Part shown: positions 41,191 to 48,915 of the stretch, one piece after another | Position numbering within the stretch: the stretch's first letter is position 1 | Layout of the letters: every line of letters starts with the position of its first letter | Source of the DNA: a virus | Virus record (IMG/VR): IMGVR_UViG_3300035665_000034 | Coordinates: 1 to 61,662 of that record | DNA: 61,662 nt | Strand: one strand, 5' to 3' | Position numbers and translations under genes: made by a program | Notes under the pieces: model-generated | Seen by the model: the letters and a program-made list of their open reading frames with translations, nothing else | Database searches by the model: none | What the model was told of the DNA's origin: nothing

Positions 41191-42570
41191 TTACCCAATG
41201 GCCCCCGCGATTGCAATCGGGAACTTGAACGACCGATACAGCCGAAGCCGCTCCTCGGTTTGGCGAGCGAAAGCGGGATGATGAACGTCCACGAAGTCGA
41301 CGATCCGCGCTTCGCGTTTCCCTTCGTGCGGCGTCATACAGCGGAGGCGTTGTGTCGCGCTCGCGCTCGCGCCGCCGCCCTCGGCGTTCACGACCGCGCC
41401 GAGTTCGGGGATGTCGACGCCCTCGCCGAGAACCGTCCCGACGACGACTTTCACGACGCCTGCTCGAAGCCCTGCGACGGCGCGGTCTCGATCTTCGACC
41501 GACGTCGAGCCCGTCAGAAGTGCGATCTCTTTCGGCTTCAGTTCGGCACGCAGTTCAGAGACGAGCATCCGAGCGTGCCCGACGCGCGACGTGTCGACGA
41601 GAACCGAGAAGCCGTCGCGCACGAGGCCGAACGTTGCCGAGGCAATCGCCTTGTTCCGCGCGTCGCACTTCACGATCCCGTCCGAGTAGGTCGTCTTTTG
41701 CCAGCGCTCGGGCATCGACGGCGCGTCGTACTTCACGAACGTCACCGACGGCCGAACGAGAACGCCGCGCGCGATAAGGTCGACGAGCCCGACGCGATAG
41801 ACGACCGGGCCGATGGCGCGTTCGAGTAGCAGCGTCGAGCGCAGGTCGTCGGGAACGGTGCCGCTCAACCCGATCTTGAACGCGCACTCAAGCTGACGCA
41901 CGACGTCGGCCCACGCGTCGCCGAAGCCGACAACGTGGTGCGCCTCGTCGACGAAGCACGTCCCGAACGAACTTCGGAACGTCTTCCACCACGCCGTCTC
42001 CGAGCGTGCCGCGAGCGCCTGAATCGACGCGATCACGACGTCGCCCGTGTCGTCGTTCTCGCCTGAGCCGACGACGGTCACGCGAGCGCCCGAGAGCGAA
42101 CGCTCGAACGTCTCGCGAGCCTGCGCGACGAGGAAGTCCGAAGGCGCAACGAACAGGGTGCGAAGACCTGCGCTCCGCGCGATGCGTGCGGCGCACGTCG
42201 TCTTGCCCGAACGAATCGGGAGCGCGAGCACGGCGCGACCGAACGGGGCCTTGAGCGCTTCGAGCACGGCCTGAAGCTGATAGTCGCGAGGCTCGTGCCC
42301 CGTCCAGACCGTATCGATGCCGCGCACCCTTGGCGGGCCGTCCTCGGAGTAGGTGTACGACAACCCGTCGAGCAGCTTCGCGACCCGGGGCATGAGGCCC
42401 CGCTCGAAGTCGAACGCGCCACGGTTGCGCCGGAAGACCTTCGAGCGCCCGTCCCACGTTCCGTTCCGAAACGTAGGCGCGAACTCCGCGCCGGGCACCG
42501 CGAACGAGAGACCCGCCGTGAGGCGCTTCTCGATCTCCGCGAAGTCGTCGTTCGATGGGGTCAGCTTCAT
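41191..42570 (-). CDS. SF2 DNA helicase (UvsW/XPB-like)
   Basis: A 459-residue helicase. Walker A ALPIRSGKTTCAAR (about 115-128), DEAH box CFVDEAHHVVGF (about 205-216), motif III FKIGLSGTVPDDL, C-terminal domain with VLVDTSRVGHARML, GVVKVVVGTVLGEGVDIPEL, and motif VI SATQRLRCM. UvsW-type helicases unwind R-loops and branched DNA at phage origins; it adjoins the candidate origin at 42607. Predicted leaderless mRNA. Confidence 0.85.
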   Translation of the reverse strand: MKLTPSNDDFAEIEKRLTAGLSFAVPGAEFAPTFRNGTWDGRSKVFRRNRGAFDFERGLMPRVAKLLDGLSYTYSEDGPPRVRGIDTVWTGHEPRDYQLQAVLEALKAPFGRAVLALPIRSGKTTCAARIARSAGLRTLFVAPSDFLVAQARETFERSLSGARVTVVGSGENDDTGDVVIASIQALAARSETAWWKTFRSSFGTCFVDEAHHVVGFGDAWADVVRQLECAFKIGLSGTVPDDLRSTLLLERAIGPVVYRVGLVDLIARGVLVRPSVTFVKYDAPSMPERWQKTTYSDGIVKCDARNKAIASATFGLVRDGFSVLVDTSRVGHARMLVSELRAELKPKEIALLTGSTSVEDRDRAVAGLRAGVVKVVVGTVLGEGVDIPELGAVVNAEGGGASASATQRLRCMTPHEGKREARIVDFVDVHHPAFARQTEERLRLYRSFKFPIAIAGAIG

Positions 42571-42576
42571 GGACCC

Positions 42577-42606
42577 TGATACGCGAACCGAGGGCGACTC
42601 TTTACG
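42577..42606 (-). promoter_or_regulatory. CGTAAAG-N16-CGTATCA promoter, copy 7
   Basis: CGTAAAG (42600-42606), 16 nt, CGTATCA (42577-42583), and 6 nt to the ATG at 42570. Unlike most copies it lies in non-coding DNA, so its sequence is not constrained by coding. Confidence 0.72.
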
Positions 42607-42877
42607 CCTGATGCCTCGATAAATTTCAACGAATGCACGTCGCCCTGTAGTTCAACAAAAAAGACATATATGAGAGCATTCGTTTAGATTCGCGTAAGCC
42701 CTCGGAATCATTGAGCATTACTGTAAACTAGCGCGAAAATCCGCTTCGCATTCGTTTAGATTTCTGCAAGCCCTCGGAATCACTAGGGATTTCAGCAAAA
42801 ATGACGCACCTTTGACGCGGTGCATTCGTTTAGATTTCGCTGATGTGTGTCGGTGTAATCGTTGAAATTTGGAGACG
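42607..42877. other. AT-rich intergenic repeat region, candidate origin or control region
   Basis: The longest stretch without a gene (271 bp) and clearly AT-richer than its surroundings. A GCATTCGTTTAGATT unit occurs three times in the same direction (42676, 42748, 42822; 72 and 74 bp apart). AAGCCCTCGGAATCA occurs twice at the same offset (42696, 42768). A degenerate inverted copy lies near 42619-42637. Iterons plus AT-rich DNA beside a UvsW-like helicase suit a replication origin. Confidence 0.55.
42676..42840 (+). repeat. Three direct repeats GCATTCGTTTAGATT
   Basis: Copies start at 42676, 42748 and 42822. After the first two, AAGCCCTCGGAATCA follows (42696-42710 and 42768-42782). Spacing close to seven helical turns would place bound proteins on one face of the DNA. 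Confidence 0.75.
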
Positions 42878-43174
42878 TCAGCGCGGCTTGATCTTGGCCT
42901 GCGCCTTCTCGATCTCGACGGCCTGCGCTTGAAGGTCGACGGCGGCAGATTCGAGCGCCTTCACGTCGGGCTCCATGCGCGACGACTGCGCGGCGACAAG
43001 TCGCGCGGCGCTCGGAGCGGGCGCAGGCTCGCGAACTGCTTTCGGCACCGACGCCACGAGTCCGAGCACAACGATCACGAGGAACAGCCCGAGAAGAACA
43101 CCCGCGAAAATGTTCTTCGCGCCGTCGCGATCATCTGCGGCGTTGCGTGCTCCTGAGTTGCTCCAAGAGGTCAT
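42878..43174 (-). CDS. Small membrane protein of the lysis region
   Basis: A 98-residue protein with one transmembrane segment (AGVLLGLFLVIVVLGLVASV, about 24-43) and a long helical C-terminal part (VKALESAAVDLQAQAVEIEK). Its start lies inside the end of the preceding gene. One of several small membrane proteins after the endolysin; holin or inner-membrane spanin roles are possible. Confidence 0.6.
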   Translation of the reverse strand: MTSWSNSGARNAADDRDGAKNIFAGVLLGLFLVIVVLGLVASVPKAVREPAPAPSAARLVAAQSSRMEPDVKALESAAVDLQAQAVEIEKAQAKIKPR

Positions 43175-43427
43175 TGAGTCGTTCCTTCACGGTTGAGATC
43201 GCTTCGTTCACTCGAATCAGCGCCTCGTTCGACGCCTCGTGTTTCTCGGCCAGCTTGTCGACGCGCGCGTGGTCGGTTTCGATGTGCGCGGCGAGCGTCT
43301 GACGCGACGCTTTGATCTCGGCGCCTTGAAGCGCGACCGTCTGCCGCAGATCGACGATCATGATCCCTGCCGGGATCACGGCGACCGACAAGATCCAGCG
43401 AACCCACTCGGCGAGCGGCGTGTTCAC
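43131..43427 (-). CDS. XhlA-like small membrane protein
   Basis: A 98-residue protein with a GTG start overlapping the upstream stop. One transmembrane segment (VRWILSVAVIPAGIMIVDLR, about 8-27) is followed by an amphipathic coiled coil (EKHEASNEALIRVNEAISTV). Length and layout suit an XhlA/holin-accessory type, with topology opposite to classical XhlA. Confidence 0.6.
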   Translation of the reverse strand: MNTPLAEWVRWILSVAVIPAGIMIVDLRQTVALQGAEIKASRQTLAAHIETDHARVDKLAEKHEASNEALIRVNEAISTVKERLNDLLEQLRSTQRRR

Positions 43428-43693
43428 TCGGCAGCCTTCGCCGCTGCGAAGGCGACCACGGCGCCGAGCGCGACGCCTGCCGCGAACCAGACAGTTCGCG
43501 TCGGCGGGCCGTCGTTGTCTTCGATCACCTTCACGAGTCGTCGTGTTGTCGCAATCGACGCGTCGAGGTCGCGTTCGCACTCGTCGAGGTCGGCGAGCTT
43601 CGCGACGTTCTCGAATGGGCGCGCGGACTCATCGGCCCACGACGGGACGGGCGAGCAGTTCAGGAGCAGAACGACGAACGTGATCCGTTTCAT
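43424..43693 (-). CDS. Small secreted/membrane protein, spanin-like candidate
   Basis: An 89-residue protein: signal-like N-terminus MKRITFVVLLLNCSPVPSWA, a helical periplasmic part with a cysteine in DLDECERDLDAS, and a C-terminal hydrophobic segment TVWFAAGVALGAVVAFAAA. With the neighbouring proteins it could belong to a spanin complex; the assignment is from position and topology only. Confidence 0.6.
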   Translation of the reverse strand: MKRITFVVLLLNCSPVPSWADESARPFENVAKLADLDECERDLDASIATTRRLVKVIEDNDGPPTRTVWFAAGVALGAVVAFAAAKAAE

Positions 43694-43863
43694 CGGTCTT
43701 CTCTCCGTCGCATCGCGCGGGCTTCGATCTCGTCGGCTTCACGTTTCGCGCGCGCGGCCTCGCGTTCTTCCTGCGCTCGCTCGTCGCGGTCGCGCTGGTC
43801 GAGCTTGTGCGCCCCGAGAACACGCGCGAGAAGGCGCCCCACTGCCTCGTACAGCCACGTCAC
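43690..43863 (-). CDS. Very small basic helical protein
   Basis: A 57-residue protein with GTG start, VTWLYEAVGRLLARVLGAHK, then a highly charged helix ending RRREDR. GTGA and ATGA overlaps on both sides support translation. A short amphipathic head plus charged tail would suit a membrane-associated lysis accessory. Confidence 0.58.
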   Translation of the reverse strand: MTWLYEAVGRLLARVLGAHKLDQRDRDERAQEEREAARAKREADEIEARAMRRREDR

Positions 43864-44243
43864 GACTTGACCCCTTGTGCCCGACTGAGTTCGACGATGC
43901 GACGCCGCAAAGAGGCGACCTCGGCGCGCAGCTTGAGCGCCTCGTCGGGCTCGGGCGTCGTCTCGATACTCGTGTCGGCCGTCGCGTCGAAGTCGTTCGT
44001 CGGACCCTTCGACAGCGCCGGTCGCGCCTTCGCCTTCGCGGTCATGTCGTTGAGCGCGGAGAATGCGCCGTTCACGATCTGCGTCCCGAACGTGCGCGCC
44101 TCGATTGCGTTGCCCGTCACGAAAGCGGCGTAGACGCTCCCGAGGAAGATCGCGACCGACTCGGAGAACGAGCCGAGAGCCTGAAGCACGGTCGCGCAGA
44201 CGGCAACGACGAGCAGCCCGAGGAGCTTGCGATAGCCCTTCAC
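43860..44243 (-). CDS. Probable holin
   Basis: A 127-residue protein with a GTG start. Two hydrophobic segments (KLLGLLVVAVCATVLQALGS and VAIFLGSVYAAFVTGNAI) followed by a hydrophilic linker and a coiled-coil tail. Located directly after the endolysin, so a pore-forming holin that releases it is likely. No family match is claimed. Confidence 0.62.
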   Translation of the reverse strand: MKGYRKLLGLLVVAVCATVLQALGSFSESVAIFLGSVYAAFVTGNAIEARTFGTQIVNGAFSALNDMTAKAKARPALSKGPTNDFDATADTSIETTPEPDEALKLRAEVASLRRRIVELSRAQGVKS

Positions 44244-44244
44244 G

Positions 44245-44970
44245 TCAGACGCCGAGGTCGATGTCGAGGAAGCGCACGCCGAACATGATGCGGTAGGACT
44301 TCGGCGAAGGCGCGTCGAACGGGCGCGTCCGCGAGATCACGCCCTCGCGCGTGTCGCCATTCGGTCCGCGCCCCTTCGCGTTGCCCTCGATGGTCGGCAC
44401 GACGGCGCCGCCCTTCTCGGCTGCGATGCGCCCCACGACCACGGTGATGTGCGAGCCGTGCGAAGGCGAGCCCGTGCCGACGATGGCGAGGTCGCCCGGG
44501 AGAAGTTGCGACGGCGTGAGGCGTCGCGGCGTGCCGCGCGAGAATTGGTCGAGCCGGTAGCACGACGCGAGGTGCTTACGCCGGATCTCGGGCTTCAGCG
44601 CGCCCCAACAGAACGACGCGAACGCGCCGCACCACTGGAATTGGCCGTTGCGTTTGTAGTCTCGCGCGTCGCCGCTTCCCGCGAGGGCAGCGCTCGGCCA
44701 GCCGAGACCTTCGGCGCTCCGAATGTAGTGGTCGATCCGCTGCCAGTTCTTACCGGGCGGCTCGGCGATGTCCTTCTCGTACTCGTCGAAGGCACGCGCG
44801 ACGGCGAGCGCTCGGACTTGCGTCGAGACGTGTTCGCCGGAAACGACGTCAGCCAGCACTTCGGCGGGCGGTGCGCCCTCGGGCGTCGTCAGGTCGACGA
44901 GTGCGCCGAGAAGATCGCGGCGCAGTCGTCGGACGAGATCGTCGAAGGCGGGGTCGAGCGGGGCGGGCAT
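44245..44970 (-). CDS. Endolysin, CHAP-type peptidase/amidase
   Basis: A 241-residue protein; residues about 115-225 resemble a CHAP/NlpC-type fold: FQWCGAFASFCWGALK with the catalytic cysteine, LLPGDLAIVG, and HGSHITVVVGRI with the histidine, then VPTIEGNAKG. The N-terminal 90 residues may bind cell wall. AGGAG lies 6 nt before the ATG at 44970. It degrades peptidoglycan for release; the genes after it encode small membrane proteins. Confidence 0.75.
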   Translation of the reverse strand: MPAPLDPAFDDLVRRLRRDLLGALVDLTTPEGAPPAEVLADVVSGEHVSTQVRALAVARAFDEYEKDIAEPPGKNWQRIDHYIRSAEGLGWPSAALAGSGDARDYKRNGQFQWCGAFASFCWGALKPEIRRKHLASCYRLDQFSRGTPRRLTPSQLLPGDLAIVGTGSPSHGSHITVVVGRIAAEKGGAVVPTIEGNAKGRGPNGDTREGVISRTRPFDAPSPKSYRIMFGVRFLDIDLGV

Positions 44971-45012
44971 GTTGGCTCCTCGTCGCGATGTCGAGGCCAT
45001 GCGCGCAGCGCG

Positions 45013-46299
45013 TCAGGCCCCGATGTTGATCCGGCGAATCCGCTTGGGGCGAATCGCGGCCTTGCCGTAGAGGGTCATCGCGCCGAGCTTGGTCTGCGCG
45101 GTCTCCGGGTTGGTCCACATGCCGAGATTCGTGATCGGAATCCACGGCGCGTAGACGTAGGTCGGATCGCGGTCGTTGCGGGCGGTCACGATGAGCGTGT
45201 CGTCGGGCATCCCTTCGAGGAAGCGGTAGACCGAGTACCGGCCCTGCTTCGTGGTGCCGAAGAACGCGGTCATCTCGTCGCCGCGCGCGCTCGACACGTC
45301 GCCGGGCTGCTCGTCGGCGAGTTGCATCGGCACCGCGTCTTCGAGAACGCCGATGCCGTCGACGTCGCCGAGCACGAGGTCGGCCGAGACGCGCCCGCCG
45401 TCGGTCGCCTTCAGGATCTCGCGGTTGGCCTCGCGGATCGTGTTCCAGAGTTCGCGCTTCCACTCGTTCGGGTTCGCCGTCTCGAAGTACGAGTCGACGG
45501 CCGGCGTGCGGTTCCATGTGTGCGTGCCGCCCGCGTTCGCGAGCATGTCCGTGATCACGTCCGCCTGCGTCGCGCGCCGAAGCTCCAGCGTCATGCCCTC
45601 CATGAGCACGTTGCCGAGGTCGCCGCCGTACTGCGACGAGAAGTGGTAGTTCGCGGGCGAGCAGTAGGTGCCCGCGAGACGCCGACAGTCGGCCTCGACG
45701 AGTTCCGCCGTGATCTCGATGTCGATGCCGTTCGCGGCGCCGCACTCGGTCGGGCACTCGGAGTAGCCGGGGTCGAGGCCGTCGGTGAGCGCGCTGTTGG
45801 CGCCGTAGGCGAAGTCGCCCGCGTTGTCCTCGCGCGTGAAGCGCTGACGGTGGATGTACGCGGTCGGCCCGGTCATCACGGCCGTCGTAACGACGTCCTG
45901 CATGATGAACGGCGCGAACACGTCGACCACGAACGCGATCTGCTGCGTGGTGAACGTCGCGATGTCGGCCGAGACCACGGTCTCGGACAGGCCACGGAAC
46001 GCGTTGCGCGCCTCGGCGTTGAGGTTGAGCAGCGCGCCCCGGTTGCCGCTCGCGACGGCCGTCCGGTGATGGGCGACCACGTTCTCGACCATGCCCGCGA
46101 GCAGACGCTGGCGGTTGCGCGGCAGCTTCGTGAGGTCGAAGTCGACGCCCGTGGCTTCGAGGTACGCGGCGCGCGCGACGTCGAGGATCTTCTCGATCTT
46201 CGCCTCGGCCGTGCGGTTGAACGCGAGGCCGGTCGGCTTGAGATTGTCGCCCGAATCCGCGAAGACGGCGGGGGTCGGGCAAAGTGCGGCGAGGTTCAT
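45013..46299 (-). CDS. Major capsid protein
   Basis: A 428-residue protein with GGAAGGG before the ATG at 46299. An N-terminal arm (MNLAALCPTPAVFADSGDNL) is followed by helix-rich and beta-rich segments such as VNAFRG-type assembly helices (LNAEARNAFRGLSETVVSAD) and the C-terminal YVYAPWIPITNLGMW. Its position straight after the protease/scaffold gene and its size point to the shell protein. HK97-fold assignment is inference. Confidence 0.75.
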   Translation of the reverse strand: MNLAALCPTPAVFADSGDNLKPTGLAFNRTAEAKIEKILDVARAAYLEATGVDFDLTKLPRNRQRLLAGMVENVVAHHRTAVASGNRGALLNLNAEARNAFRGLSETVVSADIATFTTQQIAFVVDVFAPFIMQDVVTTAVMTGPTAYIHRQRFTREDNAGDFAYGANSALTDGLDPGYSECPTECGAANGIDIEITAELVEADCRRLAGTYCSPANYHFSSQYGGDLGNVLMEGMTLELRRATQADVITDMLANAGGTHTWNRTPAVDSYFETANPNEWKRELWNTIREANREILKATDGGRVSADLVLGDVDGIGVLEDAVPMQLADEQPGDVSSARGDEMTAFFGTTKQGRYSVYRFLEGMPDDTLIVTARNDRDPTYVYAPWIPITNLGMWTNPETAQTKLGAMTLYGKAAIRPKRIRRINIGA

Positions 46300-46331
46300 G
46301 TTCTGACCCTTCCTTCGTTCGCTGTCGCGGT

Positions 46332-46808
46332 TCAGATTTCGGAGAGCCGCGTCGCGGCGCTCGAAGTGGTGGGCTTGCTGCCGTTGGGGTCGGTGCTCTC
46401 GACGACCTTCGACGGATCGACGGGCAGCACCTTGGCCGCCTCGACGAGTTCGACGTAGCGCTTCGCGTTCGCGTTCGCCTCGTCGACGTTCTTCACCGAG
46501 CCGCCGTCGAAGTCGGCGAGGACCATCTCGCAGACCTTCGCGCCGCCCGGTCGACCGACGACGAACGCCCTCACGGCGCTCTCGACGGCGACGCGCGTCT
46601 CGGCGCGGTTCTTCTCGGCGCGCATCGTCTCGACGGTCGCGTTGAGTTCGACGATCTTCTCGGCCTGTCCGGCGACGGTGGCCTCGGCGACGCGGAACTT
46701 CTCGCGCAGCGCCGAGCACTCCTCGACCACGGGCTTCGACTCGCCGCGAATCTCGGCGACGAGCGCGGGGAACTTCTCGGCGAGTTCGGCGACGGTCTTC
46801 GGGTCCAT
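46332..46808 (-). CDS. Nested scaffold protein (internal start)
   Basis: An in-frame ATG at 46808 (MDPKTVAELAEKFPALVAEI) is preceded by AGGAG at 9 nt, inside the protease gene, right at the protease/scaffold junction. A separate 158-residue scaffold, as with lambda C/Nu3, is expected. Not proven from sequence. Confidence 0.5.
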   Translation of the reverse strand: MDPKTVAELAEKFPALVAEIRGESKPVVEECSALREKFRVAEATVAGQAEKIVELNATVETMRAEKNRAETRVAVESAVRAFVVGRPGGAKVCEMVLADFDGGSVKNVDEANANAKRYVELVEAAKVLPVDPSKVVESTDPNGSKPTTSSAATRLSEI

Positions 46809-47462
46809 GATCTTTCGCTCCTGATTTTCGGCCGCTTCGCGCACCTTTCGGAGCGCTTCTCCGACTTCGCGTTGCGGCGGTTCGATGAATGTTCCAGCAC
46901 TCGGCGTCCGAACCCAATCGTAGCCTTCGAGTTCGTACTCTTGGATCAAGCTGACGCGCTCGCCCGCGCGGTCGGGGTTCATCTTCGCGTAGGGCGACTT
47001 CTCGTCGAGGACGTGCTCGACGACGCGCCCGTAACCGCGCGAACTGACGCCGACGGGTACGCCCGCCTGCCAGCACACGAGCAGATCGCGACCGATGGTC
47101 GTGTTCAGGATCGCGAAGCGCGCCGAAGTCTTGATCGAGCCGTCTTTGAGAACGGCGACCGAACCGTCGACGAGGCGCGTGACGACGTCCCACGTCGGAC
47201 CCGCGTCGGGATGATCGCGCTCGCCGTCGACGAAACGCGAACGCGCCTCGTCGCACAAACGGGCGTGCTCGTTCGCGACTTCCTCGGGGACGTAGATGCG
47301 ATTGTTCCCGTTCGCACGTCCCGCGACGCCGCACTCCCCGGGCACGACGGCAAGAAAGAGGGCGGGGTCGAGCCCGGCCTCTTTGACAGCATCGCCCATG
47401 AGAACGCCGGACGTTCCGGCCTTCGCGAGTTCGACGCTTTCGACGAGGAGTTTGCGATTCAC
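46332..47462 (-). CDS. Prohead protease fused to scaffold domain
   Basis: A 376-residue protein with a GTG start. The protease part (about 1-190) has GRANGNNRIYVPEEV, GERDHPDAGPTWDVV (histidine) and GVPVGVSSRGYGRVV (serine), as in T4 gp21-type prohead proteases. After residue 215 follows a long coiled-coil scaffold (VAEATVAGQAEKIVELNATV). It directs assembly and is cleaved on maturation. A nested scaffold start lies at 46808. Confidence 0.8.
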   Translation of the reverse strand: MNRKLLVESVELAKAGTSGVLMGDAVKEAGLDPALFLAVVPGECGVAGRANGNNRIYVPEEVANEHARLCDEARSRFVDGERDHPDAGPTWDVVTRLVDGSVAVLKDGSIKTSARFAILNTTIGRDLLVCWQAGVPVGVSSRGYGRVVEHVLDEKSPYAKMNPDRAGERVSLIQEYELEGYDWVRTPSAGTFIEPPQREVGEALRKVREAAENQERKIMDPKTVAELAEKFPALVAEIRGESKPVVEECSALREKFRVAEATVAGQAEKIVELNATVETMRAEKNRAETRVAVESAVRAFVVGRPGGAKVCEMVLADFDGGSVKNVDEANANAKRYVELVEAAKVLPVDPSKVVESTDPNGSKPTTSSAATRLSEI

Positions 47463-47512
47463 GTCGCAAGGTGTACCGCGAACGCGTTTCGTGCGTGAGA
47501 GTCCGACGGGCG

Positions 47513-47534
47513 CGTTCGTCGCTACGGCGCCGAC
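47513..47534. repeat. 22-bp repeat, copy 1
   Basis: Identical to 61113-61134. It covers the end of 47522-47776 (its stop codon is within) and precedes the protease gene. Possibly a late-gene regulatory element. Confidence 0.55.
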
Positions 47535-47776
47535 GGCACGAGCCGAAGAAACGGACCCGCCCCCGAGTTCAGCGCGTAGGTCGGAACGAGTCGGCGCTTG
47601 TTCTTCACGACGCGCGATGCGCCCTTGAGAGCCCGTGTCGCGAGCGCGAGCACTTCACCTTCGGGCCTGCCGATGTCGTCCTGAAACACGACGTCGATGA
47701 GCTTCCCGAACATGGCGAACGCGTCGTCGTCGAGTGCGATCCCGTCGACGCGCGAAGGTGTCGCGGGCTTCGGCAC
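47522..47776 (-). CDS. Small hypothetical protein in capsid operon
   Basis: An 84-residue protein with GTG start, VPKPATPSRVDGIALDDDAF, ending FLRLVPSAP. Two nt from the preceding stop. No family recognised; capsid decoration or assembly are possible but unsupported. Confidence 0.55.
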   Translation of the reverse strand: MPKPATPSRVDGIALDDDAFAMFGKLIDVVFQDDIGRPEGEVLALATRALKGASRVVKNKRRLVPTYALNSGAGPFLRLVPSAP

Positions 47777-47778
47777 GT

Positions 47779-48912
47779 TCAGCCGATCCCGTCGATCTTG
47801 TGGCGGCGCTTCAGCCCTTCGAGATCGTTCGCGCGCAGAAGCGAAACGTCGATGGCGAAGGCGACGCCTTCACGCGAGGACGTGTCGACGCCTTCGGCGA
47901 AGGCTTCGAGGTCGTCGAACGTCGCGTCGCCCTTCACGATCTTCGCGACGAGCGCGCGGCCTTCGCGTGCCGAGAACGTCTTCGACTCGTCGACGCGCGA
48001 GAGCAGCGCGGAGAGTTCGTTCGCGAGCGTATCGAGCCCTTCGGTCGTGAGCGCCGCGACGAGCACGCGCGCCGCAGACTTCAGAGCGCCCGCCGCGTCG
48101 TTGTCGCGCTCGATCTTCTTCTGCGCGAGCACCGCTCGCGCGGTTTCTTCCACGTCGCCCGACGCGACGACGAGCGCGTCGGACGCCTTCTCGTCGAGGG
48201 CGTCTTCGTTCTTCTCGATCCACGCTTGGGCGAAGCGCGCGAAGATCGCGATCTTCGAGGCGACGCCCGTGTCGGCGTCCTCGAACACGACGCGACGCGT
48301 CTTCTCGGTCAGCGTGCCGAGCGTGAACATGCCCGACGAGTCGCGCACGAAAGGCGCGTAGAAGAACCACGAAGAACTCGGGCCGTCGTTGTGATGCTCG
48401 TAGGCGCAGAACGTCAACGCACCCTCGAACACGTCGTCGAGATACGAGTAGGCGGTGCCTTCGGGGAAGATCGTGCCCATCTTCGCCGTGATCGACTTGC
48501 GCAGGAGTTCGAGCGCGGCGTCGAGCGTTTCGCCCGGCATGAGCAGCGCTTCGTTCGTGTTCGTCTTCATCGTTTCGTCCTTCCGGTCGGCGCGGTTCAT
48601 TTGCGCGACGAGTGAGATTGCCCAAGACCGACCGGCGTCGCCGCCCCATCCGTTCCACGCTTGGCGGCCCTTGCCCCAATCGCTCCACGTCGAGCCCTTT
48701 TTGTCGATCTCGTGTCGCGAGAAGTAGCGCACCATTCGACGCGCCGTCGACGGCGAAACCTCACGCCCCGACGACAGGTCGCGAGCGCGAGCGATCCCGA
48801 CTGCCGTCATGCCCCGTTGCGACTCGGGCTTTGTCGCGCGCATCGCGAGAGCGCGCCGCGCGTTCTGCCGCACCTTCGCGGGCGGCGTGAAGTCGATCCC
48901 GTCGTAGGCCAT
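47779..48912 (-). CDS. Conserved phage protein of the capsid region
   Basis: A 377-residue protein. The N-terminus (MAYDGIDFTPPAKVRQNARR, then SPSTARRMVRYFSRHEIDKK and WGGDAGRSWAISLVAQMNRA, about 85-105) matches a short domain that I recall repeatedly next to phage protease and capsid genes. The C-terminal 260 residues are unrelated to anything I recognise. A role in capsid assembly is inferred from position. Confidence 0.65.
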   Translation of the reverse strand: MAYDGIDFTPPAKVRQNARRALAMRATKPESQRGMTAVGIARARDLSSGREVSPSTARRMVRYFSRHEIDKKGSTWSDWGKGRQAWNGWGGDAGRSWAISLVAQMNRADRKDETMKTNTNEALLMPGETLDAALELLRKSITAKMGTIFPEGTAYSYLDDVFEGALTFCAYEHHNDGPSSSWFFYAPFVRDSSGMFTLGTLTEKTRRVVFEDADTGVASKIAIFARFAQAWIEKNEDALDEKASDALVVASGDVEETARAVLAQKKIERDNDAAGALKSAARVLVAALTTEGLDTLANELSALLSRVDESKTFSAREGRALVAKIVKGDATFDDLEAFAEGVDTSSREGVAFAIDVSLLRANDLEGLKRRHKIDGIG

Positions 48913-48915
48913 GAT

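Noticed and set aside
44449-46458. Plus-strand 669-codon frame opposite the capsid gene
   Set aside because: Composition of a GC shadow; capsid and endolysin motifs are on the minus strand.
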